This document shows, one piece after another, positions 10,741 to 19,798 of a stretch of DNA of 64,000 nt. The number at the start of each line of letters is the position of its first letter. Position 1 is the first letter of the stretch. A program made the position numbers and the translations under genes. The notes below the pieces were generated by a model. The model saw only the letters and a list, made by a program, of their open reading frames with translations, was not told where the DNA came from and made no database searches. This DNA is from Larix kaempferi (taxonomy: Eukaryota > Streptophyta > Pinopsida > Pinales > Pinaceae). The DNA is taken from contig BSBM01000261.1 in assembly GCA_027924585.1 (NCBI GenBank), forward strand, positions 3,923,501 to 3,987,500, given 5' to 3'.

Positions 10741-11657
10741 CTTAATATAAAAAAATCAACTTCACATTTCCCTCTTAAAATTTATTTCGTTGCTTTCTAC
10801 CACCAAGTATGCTCTGCATTCCCTAAGGGGGTGGATTACTCAGAACGGTGACTGGATTTGATTAACCTCATAAGTGATAACCATAATAAAATCTTCACCC
10901 CCATAACCAACGAACCGGCATTGTTTAGAGAAATACTTAGGTAGTGGGCAAATTCTTACTGGTGGTGCTGGAAATCACCATTGTCATAGAGTTCTAGCTT
11001 GTTGGTTAAGTTCCTTATACATCTAGCCTAGAATACTGGACGGTCCGTCAGGTCACCAAGGAGAACCACTAAAGGTATACTTTTTCCGGTTGGACTCATA
11101 CGTTGCTTTCTTAGCCTTAATAATCAAGAACACCTAAAATACTTCAAAATTTACCAAGAACAATTTCAAAACGATCTCACAAACACTACATTGTGACTTA
11201 CATTTTCAGCATCACAAGCACTTGTTTGACTCCATTTGGCAGTGGTCTTAAAACTTACATGTATCATCTTAATATGGACCATTAGTCCTTGTGCATTTAT
11301 TTAATTAGCTTGTGGATGCTTTTTTAATTTCAAAGTCAAAGTGTATTGTTCATCTTGATATCTGTGTCTTGTAAATTGCAACATGGATTGCGTATTTATT
11401 GTGTTATCATCATTAAAAAACTCCTAAACAACACCCATCCGCATCATTCCATCATTTAAAAACAAGAGCCATAGAAAACTCTTTGTTAGGGACAACCCCC
11501 CTTGGCTTCGTTAGGAGTTAGTCTAAACGGAGGAGCTGGGATTCATGTGACAGTACCTGGCTCATTGCTTGCCCCCAAGGCCACACTTTCCCCACTTATA
11601 GTGAGGGAACAGCTTTCAAAATATTTCCACTGCTGGTGTGCATCTCGGCGGACAACA

Positions 11658-11662
11658 GGTTG
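11658..11662. repeat. Right TSD (GGTTG) of two-headed chimera
   Basis: Exact partner of 3983-3987. Here the solo LTR resumes (GGTTGTATAATCG). Confidence 0.75.
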
Positions 11663-11678
11663 TATAATCGTTAATGTA

Positions 11679-11683
11679 TTTTA
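11679..11683. repeat. Left TSD (TTTTA) of unclassified insertion
   Basis: TTTTA precedes TGTTGGACAC at 11684 and recurs at 14344-14348 after ...CATCAACA. Confidence 0.6.
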
Positions 11684-14343
11684 TGTTGGACACAATGGCC
11701 ACACTGACAGAGGGGGTGAATCAGTGTGAGAGCAATTTAAACTTTTTCACCTTCAATTAATCAATCAAAGATTATCTAGCATTATGTCATCAATTACAAC
11801 ATCATATTCATCATAAGCACAATAATCACATCAAAGAGAGACATAGCAATATAAGTAATGTAAGCTTTATTTATGGTAATGGAAGACTTCAATCTTCGCG
11901 ATTACAATCAGCACCAACTGATGAAAAGAGCACCAACTCTTGTAACAGGACCCAGCCTGGTTTTCTTAGCTCCAACTAAGAAGATGTTGAGGTGTCCAAA
12001 CCTCAGTTTGCAAGACTAGCTTGTAATTACATCACCACTCTACACTTCATCAATCATGTCACATGTCATCAACAAGTCTATCTACTTGTACTGTCAAGTT
12101 GTTGTAGCTATCACATCAATCACTGTTAGGTCACCAAGTTGTCACACATCACTGTTTCTTGCTCATTGTCAAATCTAACTGTCACAATCAACCAATGTCA
12201 CCGTCATCACAAATCACTTGCAACTCCTTAATCTTTTGCATGAGGTTCACTCATCTCTACATGATCAGATCAATTAGTGTTGTAGAGAACAAACTTAATC
12301 ATTTGCTTGATGTTTCGGAACATCTTCAATACTATCGTACAGTCTTGTCTATACTTGAGCAATTTGTTTAAACAATTGAGACCCTTCACTTGATGATCAA
12401 AAAGCAAGACTTCTGTCAACTTTGTGCACCCTAATGCTCTTCATACACTACTTTAGCTTCAGTCAATATTTATGTAATCAATCTTTATACCGTAGCCATA
12501 TTCAACCAATAATCAACCATCTCAATTGTATCTCGATCTACAAAATAGTTTTATTGCAGACTTGCAACTTCACCTTTATGTACCTATATTGTCATGAAGA
12601 ACTTTGTCATCTTTTAAGTTCAAGCAAAATATGCTCTGTGTATGGTTTTGGATCTTCTTCAAATATTCAAGCAAAATACTTATGTGGCTATGTCTAAAAG
12701 GAGATTCAACTGCAGATTCTTAATAGGGATCATAACTTGACATAGATCAGACTTCAAATATTCAATTACCTTTGTAGTTCAAGCCTTCGGATGAGATGAC
12801 AGAGATCAAACCTTATTCACCCATGGCAACAGTGCCTTCATGGAAGAGTTCAGACAAAGAGAGAGAAATAATACATTCAAACTTGCTCCTTATGCTAGTG
12901 TTCTTTACTGTGGCCTCCTTGTCCTTCATGCTACTGTTGTTGTAGCTTTCACTGTGTCAAAAGTCAGACAAGAATTCTTCACTGTAATTTTGGTTGCCTT
13001 CATGACACCCTCCACTGCAGTTGCCTCAGTGATATAGTATACCAAAATTCAGAGCTAGAATGTTCAGCACTTGCAGCAAAAGTTGCTCCTATGGCTGCCT
13101 CAAAAATCAGTCTTAACACCCACGAAAATCTGCCTCAGTGATAGTCCAAAAATCAGAGATAGAAGGGCTTAAAAATACTCCTGTTGCTGCCTCATAAGAG
13201 CTTATGCTAACCCGAAATTCTCATAGCAAAACACAAAGAAAAACTTGCTTGCTTGCCTTCATACTTCACTGACTGTAATCTTGACTGTGGCTGCTACAGT
13301 AATCCGAATTTCAGAGCCTATTTCTCAGTGAGGTCGAAAATCAGAGCTCAATTTTTCACTTTTGAAATGACTTTTCATTTGTATTTATACTTGTTTCAAA
13401 AAGAAATTAATCTGAGTCGACTTGTCTTTTAATTTTTTTTAATAACCTTGAAATTGTTTTACTGGGCCGACCTTCTAGCAGGATTAAAAAATACATTGTT
13501 AACTTTAAAAAAAAAATCATATTTCTTCAACCGTAAGGAACCACGTGACATGCCACCTACCGTTGGAAACGACATGACGAGGGCTATCAATCCATGAGGG
13601 GCTTATTTGCAAATACAAGGTCCTTCATTCTTAAATTCTTCAATTTGTACAGAACATCAAAGACCCTACACATAAGGGTGCCAAAGACCACACCACAAAC
13701 TACAAGAGTTCCAAGGACTTCTTCAAAGTCTTCTTCAACCTATCAAAGCATGTTTATGGGCTCCACAAACATCCCAAGCCATCTAACCATAAGGAGGATC
13801 ATACATCATCATCAACAAGCTATGTGTGGGTTCAAGACCCAAGGATCATCATAACTAATATGACCACATCATCAATACCATCTTCAAGGGTTTTAGTACC
13901 CCATCACTACACAAGTGACCCACATTACCTTCACCATTCCTTCAAGGGTGCAAGGACCATCAAACTACCAAGCGTGGTTCCAAGGACTTCTTCAAGAGCT
14001 TCTTCATCAAGCAGGAGATTTCATGAGCTTCTTCAACCACCTTAGCCACGCAAGGGGATCTCCAAGGGTCAGGATCCATCATGACATCACCTGTGGGGTT
14101 GCTAGGCCTTCTCCTGGGGTACCATGACACCATCAGAGCATGAATAACCACAGAATGGGTCATTAATGCTTCTCCAACCCATCTAGGGCTTCTCCATCAT
14201 CCACAAGTGCTTCAACACCATCTCTGTAAGGGCTCCAAGGCACTGGATTCATACTTGTGCACTACAAGGGACTTGGTGGCATCAATGACAATCTGTGGAG
14301 CCACTGCAAGTCCATGTTGGCATCAATGACAATTTCATCAACA
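11684..14343. mobile_element. Unclassified 2.66 kb TG...CA insertion
   Basis: Begins TGTTGGACACAATGG and ends TTTCATCAACA, with TTTTA on both sides. The 5 bp TSD and TG/CA termini indicate retroviral-type integration. No gag, pol, primer site or LTR pair was recognised, so it may be a solo LTR or a large non-autonomous derivative. ORFs at 12422-12697, 12840-13037 and 13594-14127 match no family. From 13600 to 14340 the sequence is repetitive: TTCCAAGGACTTCTTCAA occurs near 13709 and 13978, and TGGCATCAATGACAAT occurs twice near 14270-14330. Confidence 0.5.
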
Positions 14344-14348
14344 TTTTA
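14344..14348. repeat. Right TSD (TTTTA)
   Basis: Partner of 11679-11683. The solo gypsy LTR resumes after it. Confidence 0.6.
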
Positions 14349-15775
14349 TACACTTATCCACTAATCCTTGCCCTTTTTGTTTGCCAGTTTTTAGCAAGTT
14401 GAAAGAAAAAGAGGAATTTTGGGCTAAAATGTCCATAAAGTGATCTATTTGAGGCACCAAGACCCATCTCCTATTCCTATTCTTCTTCTCTCATTCTTCT
14501 AACTTTATTGTAAGCATTTTTTATCCATTTTTCAAGGATCGAAGGCATCCTCTTTTTAGAAAAAATGTACAAAAACATTAATAAAAAGCAAGTGGGATTC
14601 AAGACTCCCACAACCCCCTTCCCCCATTTGGGGGAAGCCTGTATCTTTTTTTGGTTTCTTGCTTTAGAGTAGTTTTGTTTTCTTTTATTTTTTGCAATAA
14701 GTTAGATCAATCAATATCTTGCTTTCCTTTTTTCTTTTGCAAGTAAGTGAACCCAACTCATTGCCACAAATTATGCTCTCTCCACCACCTAAAGGGTTGC
14801 CAATTAGTGGTGGATGACCAGAAAAGTGACACATAGTCTGTGGTTTTAGTATAATATTTCTCTATTGTAAGTTCGCTTCCTTATTTCGCACTTGCAATTT
14901 GTTTTTGTTTGTTTTAAATCGGAAAAAGCATTTGTTGCAAATTTCGCGTATGCTCTTTCCCTTTGCGGGCTTTTTCCTGGTCGTTGGGAAACCAAAAACA
15001 ATTTGCAACACTTCTTTAATCTTCCACATTTTAAATTAAACAACCCACTGTAATAAAATAAACCACCCTCAACATAGCGGAAATTCGGCACTACGAATTG
15101 AATTTGAGTGGGGAAATTCTTCAGAAGAAGCGGGAACCACTGGAAAGTGACCTCAGGGCCTCGTTAGGCTACATCCTCGTTGGTGTAGTGTTGAACATCC
15201 CCTCAAGACTCCATCCAGCCCACACGTCTTCGTGAGGAGCCACTCTTATTTAATTTCCGGACATACTCCTTGTACCTCACGGTATATCTGGAGTTCCGCA
15301 TTCCCATAAAACAAATTCCATCATTAATAATTTAAAACTGACCAAGATCATATTGCAAAACATTTACAATTTTATCTCAGCAGCACAGTATTTTATTTGA
15401 CTCCATTGGCACTGATCTCTATTGGCAACAATACTTGCTTAATATCAGTTCATTGTTGTTGCTTATTTCTTATATGTTGATGTTATCTTTTATATGTTGT
15501 TAAACTATTTCTTATTTTTGCAATAATCTTGATTCAGTAATTCACTTTGAAAAACTCCTAAAAAATTCACTTCCATCCTTAACAACTAAAACATTTAGAA
15601 GAACCTTAGCAACTGTTTTTTAGGGACCACCCCCCTTGGCTTCATTAGGAGTTTGCCTAAATGGAGGAGTCGGGGTCAGGTGACAGCACCTGGCTCGAGA
15701 CTTGCCCCCAAGGACACACCTAGCAGCTTAAATATTTCTGTTGTGCTAACCCCAGGTGTGCATTCGGCGACAACA
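14349..15775 (+). repeat. Solo gypsy LTR, right segment
   Basis: Parallels about 10366-11657 in order: a CCCCCATTTGGGG block with flanking GTGGG/CCCAC, TTTGACTCCATT, AAAAACTCCTAAA, CCCCCCTTGGCTTC, TTGCCCCCAAGG and GGTGTGCAT...CGGCGACAACA. The minus ORF at 14846-15091 and the plus ORF at 15653-15847 are chance frames within the LTR. Confidence 0.65.
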
Positions 15776-15974
15776 CACGACATCTGCGAAGACGCAGGTG
15801 GTCGCTTTGGCGACGTAATGTGTGGTCCTGGGTTGTTCTCCACATGATGTGACGTAATAGCAGGTAGTCACTTCGGTGATGCAATTTGTGCACCTAGGCT
15901 ATACTCACGAGGTTCATGTTGCCGAGACGTGCGAAGACACAGGTAAGTCACCTAGTGATGTAATTTGCGCTCCT
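15776..15974 (+). repeat. Copia 3' region, part 2, with hairpin/TGACGT units 4-6
   Basis: Starts with the TSD copy CACGA. Hairpins: GTCGC-TTTG-GCGAC (15801, followed by GTAAT), GTCAC-TTCG-GTGAT (15867) and GTCAC-CTA-GTGAT (15947). A separate TGACGTAAT lies at about 15849. Unit 4 changes both arms relative to units 1-3 and keeps pairing. The part is interrupted at 15974 by the gag-only element. Confidence 0.7.
15970..15974. repeat. Left TSD (CTCCT) of gag-only element
   Basis: CTCCT before TGCTGTG at 15975 pairs with CTCCC at 18803-18807 (4 of 5). Removing the element restores a GCTCCTGGGCT-type phrase seen in the other copia units. Confidence 0.65.
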
Positions 15975-16073
15975 TGCTGTGAATATTTAATTAATATTAT
16001 TATTTATATATTAAATAGATTATTAGGTTAATAAGCGAAAGGGTGTAACCCTTCGCTATTCTTGCTCAAGCCC

Positions 16074-16080
16074 TATAAAG
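16074..16080 (+). promoter_or_regulatory. Candidate TATA box of the LTR promoter
   Basis: TATAAAG sits in the middle of the LTR, about 110 bp before its end, and is identical in the 3' LTR. Position fits an RNA polymerase II start inside the LTR. Inferred from sequence only. Confidence 0.45.
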
Positions 16081-16167
16081 GCGAGCTTATTCTAACTTTA
16101 TCATCATCAATCAAATATATTATTATCTTTTATCTCAAATATGGAAGGCGGATTCACTTCTTAACCT

Positions 16168-16187
16168 AGTGAACGGATACGTTCACT
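16168..16187 (+). other. Perfect hairpin at LTR 3' end
   Basis: AGTGAACG-GATA-CGTTCACT, an 8 bp stem with a 4-base loop ending 3 bp before the LTR terminus. Conserved in the 3' LTR. It would lie just upstream of the primer site in the transcript. Confidence 0.8.
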
Positions 16188-16192
16188 GCATT

Positions 16193-16204
16193 TGGTATCA
16201 GAGC
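16193..16204 (+). other. Primer binding site, initiator tRNA-Met
   Basis: TGGTATCAGAGC two bases after the LTR end, the classic plant LTR-retrotransposon site complementary to the 3' end of initiator tRNA-Met. Confidence 0.9.
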
Positions 16205-17100
16205 TCGATTTCGGCTCTCCCTTCAAATCCAACCGGATACGGTTGCGGCAGTCTCGCTCCTCTGAGCTCGATTTCGGCTCTCAGCACGTTTTCGCTCCAG
16301 TACTCACTGCGTGAAGTTCTCTCGACGAAAATCTGTTCCAAGATTCTCCATTCCACACCAGCGATCTCCACCAACCATTTCCATCTCCACTCCACTCCTA
16401 CGCACTGCAACACTCTTTCGCCTTCCCTCCTCCTCCACGCGACCTGCTACCCATCTCTTCCCTCCCTCCTCCACTCCGCGTACTCTTCTCCCTCCCTCCT
16501 CCACTCTGCCTTCCCTCACGACCTTCCCACGCAGACCCTGCGCAGGCCCCCCCCCCCCCCGCGCTTTGCGTTCCCCTCTACCCCCAACTCCACCCTGCGC
16601 TCTGCGTTCCCCTCGTCCCCCGTCACCACCACTCCACGCCAGTCCATCCCTTCGCGCCACCCTCCTCCGTCCAACTCCATGCTTCCGCTCTTCCTCCCTT
16701 CACCCATCAAATTCCATCATTGTCACGCCAACTTCTACCACCTGCTTCCACCGAACGCCCTCCCTCTGCGTGCTCTTCTGCACCCACGCTCCGCAGCTCC
16801 CTTCGTCCGCTACACTCCATCTTCGACCTACTCGCCTCCCCCGCAGTTTCCATTCAGCGCTTGCTCACCCCACCAGTCGGCCCTCCTGCCTTCTCTCTTC
16901 CACCTGCTCGCCCTGCCAACCACGCTCCTTCCCAAGACCTTCCACACAAACCCTAAATTTCATAAAAAAAATAAATATTATATAATTATCATTATTGTAT
17001 CAATATTTGTTTATTGAAATTTTAAAATTAAAAATAAAATATTTAAATATAGTTATTATTATATTTATTATTTTATTTAATCATATTCAATAATTATAAT
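16201..17100 (+). other. Pyrimidine-rich leader of gag-only element
   Basis: The 19-base phrase GAGCTCGATTTCGGCTCTC occurs at 16201 and again at 16264. From about 16380 to 16950 the plus strand is almost all C and T, including a 12-C run at about 16549. Frames open on both strands here (Ser/Pro/Leu-rich on plus, Gly/Arg/Glu-rich on minus) only because purine-rich stop codons are rare. They are not considered genes. From 16960 to 17100 it is very AT-rich. Confidence 0.7.
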
Positions 17101-17135
17101 AATTATGATTAATTAAATCAAGTTTACTAAGAAGC

Positions 17136-18525
17136 ATGACGATGGAGTTAAAAGCTCAAATTGCGAAAATAGAGAAGGATTTCCAAACTTTCAAGGAAAT
17201 GACCACTAAGAGCCAAGAAGCACTTAAGAAAGAAATTAAAGAGGAAGTCATTCAAGTAATAGAGCAGAAAATGGACGACAAGTTCGACATTATGAGCAAG
17301 GAACAAAAAATGTTAGACCAAAAAATGACGCAGAACCATAATACATTAATGGAGGTGTTACAAAGACTAATGCAAAAAAAAAGACCAAGTCGGCAGTCCA
17401 GACATGCTAGATGCCTCATTTCATATTTTCACACAGGAAGCACTTGCCAAGAATCAAGAAGAATTGCAAAAAGAAATAAAGATTAACAATGCGACGCTTA
17501 AGCAAGAGATAGAAACAAAAGTACTGCCAGATATGGAGGCACGATTAAACAGCCAAATAGAAGCTATCAGTAAGATAGTAGAGAATAAAAAAGATAAAAA
17601 TCACTGCCAACAACGAAGCAGTTCAAATATGTCACTTACGTCATCCAGTAGTTCCAATCCACCATCAAACCATAAAGCAAAAGGGAATCAATATCACCCT
17701 TACATAGTGTACCCACCTAAGGCAAAAATAGAGTTGTCGAAATACAATGGAAGTGAAGACCAATGCGTTGCTTGGCTAAACAAAGCAGAAGAATACTTCG
17801 ACATTTACAATATTCAATCTGATGAGGAGAAGGTGAAATATGCGTCAATGCATATGGAAGGGTACGCCTATAATTGGTACTTATGGTGGAAGAGAGACAA
17901 TTTTGACTACACCTAGAACTTGTTCAAAAATAATTTTTTTAATAGGTTTCAAGGTATCAAAGAAGATGAATTTTTCAGTAAACTTACCAGATAACAACAG
18001 GTTGGAAACGTTGAGGAATTCACACATCAGTGGGAATCCTTATCGACACGAGTATTTGGGTTGTCCAACAAACAAAGACTCAAAACCTATTTAGGAGGTC
18101 TAAAACCGTACCTCCAAAAAGAGTTAAAGTTACATGACATACCTAACGTAGAGGTAGCAAGACATAAAGCAAAAGCCGCAGAACGCAAATTGGAAGGAAT
18201 AAAAACAAGAGGTGATAACCATTATCGACAAGAAAAAGAGACACAATGTAGGTACTATGCAGATACTTGGTCACCCGGCCATCAATGCCACAAACCTCAA
18301 TCATATGCCTATGAAATGGAAAATAGATCAAAGTCATCTAACAGTTACTCTGATAATAGAAAAAAGAAGAAAAACATATGTCGTCGATGCGATGATGATT
18401 GGATCCCAGGCCATAAATGTAGGAACAATCAGACAATACAGTGCAAAATCATCAATGGAAAGGAAGTGCAAGTCTCTACACAAGAAATTGCGTCCGATTC
18501 TAATATCGACACTGAATCTGAATGA
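17136..18525 (+). pseudogene. Gag of gag-only element (coiled coil, capsid domain, two zinc knuckles)
   Basis: Structural Gag that would package element RNA. It starts MTMELKAQIAKIEKD (17136). Residues 1-80 are heptad-like Lys/Glu/Gln-rich coiled coil. After a frameshift in the A-run near 17380 it continues from 17404: a Ser/Asn linker, then the capsid domain with YNGSEDQCVAWLNKAEEYFD (about 17743) and YAYNWYLWWKR (about 17865). TAG at 17914 and TAA near 17992 interrupt it. The same frame resumes through LGGLKPYLQKELKLHD to fingers CRYYADTWSPGHQC (first pair altered, Cys to Tyr) and CRRCDDDWIPGHKC. It ends SNIDTESE at 18525. There is no protease after it, only 60 bp before the LTR. Confidence 0.85.
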
Positions 18526-18571
18526 AGGACGACATTAGGAAAATACTCAAGCTTTGAGGACAAAGCTTTCC

Positions 18572-18583
18572 AAAAGGGGAAGG
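18572..18583 (+). other. Polypurine tract of gag-only element
   Basis: AAAAGGGGAAGG, three bases before the 3' LTR start at 18587. Confidence 0.8.
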
Positions 18584-18586
18584 CAA

Positions 18587-18802
18587 TGCTGTGAATATTT
18601 AATTAATATTATTATTTATATATTAAATAGATTATTAGGTTAATAAGCGAAAGGGTGTAACCCTTCGCTATTCTTGCTCAAGCCCTATAAAGGCGAGCTT
18701 ATTGTAACTTTATCATCATCAATCAAATATATTATTATCTTTTATCTCAAATATGGAAGGCGGATTCGCTTCTTAACCTAGTGAACGGATACGTTCACTG
18801 CA
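18587..18802 (+). repeat. 3' LTR of gag-only element
   Basis: 216 bp, 214 identical to 15975-16190. Keeps the TATA-like box and both hairpins. CTCCC follows as the right TSD. Confidence 0.9.
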
Positions 18803-19151
18803 CTCCCGGGCTGGTCTCCACATGATGAGATGTGACGTGCTAGCGGGTAGTCACTTCAGTGACGTAATTTGGGCTCCTAGGCTACACTCACAAGATGATC
18901 TAGACACGTAGTGTGGTAACATAGGTGGTCGCTTTGGCGACGTAATATGTGCTCCTAGGATGGACCTAGTTGATGGCTTGCTCGTACAAAACTTCTAGTG
19001 ATGTATAGATTCGAGAGAGATGTCACAAGTCAATGGTCAGAATACAAAGTTACAACAGCAGTGATAATGATAATGATGATGATGATGACGATGAAGACAA
19101 TGATGACGATGATGACCGTGCCAAAAGAATACCTTCCTTGTTAAGAGGGAG
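18803..19151 (+). repeat. Copia 3' region, part 3, units 7-8 and GAT-rich tract
   Basis: Hairpins GTCAC-TTCA-GTGAC (18850) and GTCGC-TTTG-GCGAC (18928), both followed by GTAAT. From about 19060 to 19120 there is an imperfect GAT/GAC repeat, which gives a poly-Asp frame that is not a gene. A purine run (AAGAGGGAG) ends at 19151, directly before TGTTGAAG. If this is the true LTR junction, all eight hairpin units lie in a 3' untranslated region and not in the LTR. Confidence 0.6.
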
Positions 19152-19774
19152 TGTTGAAGATTGTGTAACTTTGGAAGATATTCTTATTGTATTCTTATTG
19201 TACATCCTTCGGGAAATATTCATAGTGTATTTGATCATGTAAAAACCCTAAAAGGAATCTAGACAAGTCGTCCCCACAGAAATCAGTGGGTAAACTACTC
19301 CAAACAATGGGCAATCTGCCCCAAACAATGAGCAAAACTACCCCAATCAAGACGGCCTAGTTAAGGAAGTCAAGTCGGCCCAATTAGGTAAAAAGCTCAT
19401 GTTGTGACTAGTATAAATAAGTGTGGCGCCTAGCTCATTTGGCATCATCACTCACTCAAGCAAGTTCGCATCAGTAGAGAGAGAAGGACAAGTTCGCTAG
19501 AGGAGAAGGGTAGCTACATTGTGAAGACATCTTATCTTGGGTTTTAAATCTTATCTTATTATTGGGGTCTTTGTGTGAAAGAGCTTTTGTTCTTGATTGA
19601 CATTGTACTAGTGACGAATCTATACTAAAGAAGTTTTGTTGGGTTTTTCCCGTGAGAGGGTTTTCCCAGGGTAAATCTTTGTGTACTCTTGTTTATGTTG
19701 TGCTTGTCTATCTTTCAGTTATCCTATTGCATATGGTTATTGTGATAATATATAAATTGTTTGAAGATCTAACA
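19152..19774 (+). repeat. Copia-type LTR
   Basis: Starts TGTTGAAGATTG after a purine tract. A TATA-like TATAAATA lies near 19411. A GGGTTTTTCCC...GGGTTTTCCCAGG block near 19649 is typical of copia R/U5. A plausible terminus is ...TCTAACA at 19774. The end is uncertain by some 30 bp because no TSD was found. Confidence 0.65.
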
Positions 19775-19798
19775 TAACCATTCTTGAGTTATAAAATA

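Larger units (their letters stand above)
3988..11657. mobile_element. Rearranged gypsy element with an LTR 3' end at both termini
   Basis: Left end reads TGTTGTCCACCGAG, the reverse complement of the right end CTCGGCGGACAACA apart from one base. A perfect GGTTG duplication flanks the whole unit. Order inside: LTR 3' end (minus, 3988-4091), gag relic (minus, 4092-5398), tRNA-Asp-type primer binding site (minus, 5749-5766), protease ORF (plus, from 5770), then a full-length LTR (plus, 7586-11657). Reverse transcriptase, RNase H, integrase and any 5' LTR are absent. The TSD implies that the rearranged DNA itself was integrated and was not inverted afterwards. Confidence 0.7.
7586..11657 (+). repeat. 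Full-length gypsy LTR, about 4.1 kb
   Basis: TGTTACCAGCTA...GGCGGACAACA. The start is fixed by homology with 2223, the end by homology with 4091-3988 and 15775 and by the GGTTG duplication. It holds two AATAAA-bearing blocks (about 8957 and 10366), a pyrimidine-rich stretch (about 9200-9700), an exact 80 bp tandem duplication (9763-9922) and an 86 bp-period repeat (from 10588). ORFs at 8501-8788 and 9139-9766 are low-complexity and match nothing. Very long LTRs are typical of Ogre/Tat-type plant gypsy elements. Confidence 0.65.
2223..15775 (+). mobile_element. Gypsy solo LTR split by two later insertions
   Basis: Begins TGTTACCAGCTA (2223) and ends GGCGACAACA (15775), flanked by CACGA on both sides. 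Its own sequence is 2223-3987, 11663-11683 and 14349-15775, about 3.2 kb in all. The left part resembles 7586 to about 10100, and the right part resembles about 10366-11657 of the LTR inside the inserted chimera. The two pieces are therefore co-linear with one LTR of the same family. No internal region is left between them, so this is best read as a solo LTR made by LTR-LTR recombination. It lies inside the copia 3' region. Confidence 0.7.
15975..16190 (+). repeat. 5' LTR of gag-only element
   Basis: 216 bp, AT-rich at the start. It contains an imperfect hairpin (AGCGAAAGGGT/ACCCTTCGCT, 16034-16057), a TATA-like TATAAAG (16074-16080) and a perfect 8 bp stem with GATA loop at its 3' end (16168-16187). 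It differs from the 3' LTR at two sites (ATTCTAACT versus ATTGTAACT, ATTCACTTC versus ATTCGCTTC). Confidence 0.9.
15975..18802 (+). mobile_element. Gag-only (TR-GAG-like) LTR retrotransposon, 2.8 kb
   Basis: Two direct 216 bp LTRs (TGCTGTG...CACTGCA), a tRNA-iMet primer site, a pyrimidine-rich leader, a single gag-type coding region and a polypurine tract. No protease, RT or integrase. It would depend on a related element for the missing enzymes. The gag type (Retrotrans_gag plus CX2C...PGHKC fingers) is gypsy-like. LTR divergence of 2/216 makes it the youngest dated insertion in the stack. Confidence 0.9.

Noticed and set aside
16304-16660. Gly/Arg/Glu-rich ORF on the minus strand
   Set aside because: Mirror image of the CT-rich leader. 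Low complexity and no domain.
16169-17017. 282-codon Ser/Pro/Leu-rich ORF
   Set aside because: Starts within the LTR and runs through the pyrimidine-only leader. Composition alone keeps it open, and several other frames are open too.
19033-19242. Poly-Asp ORF
   Set aside because: Product of an imperfect GAT repeat crossing into an LTR.
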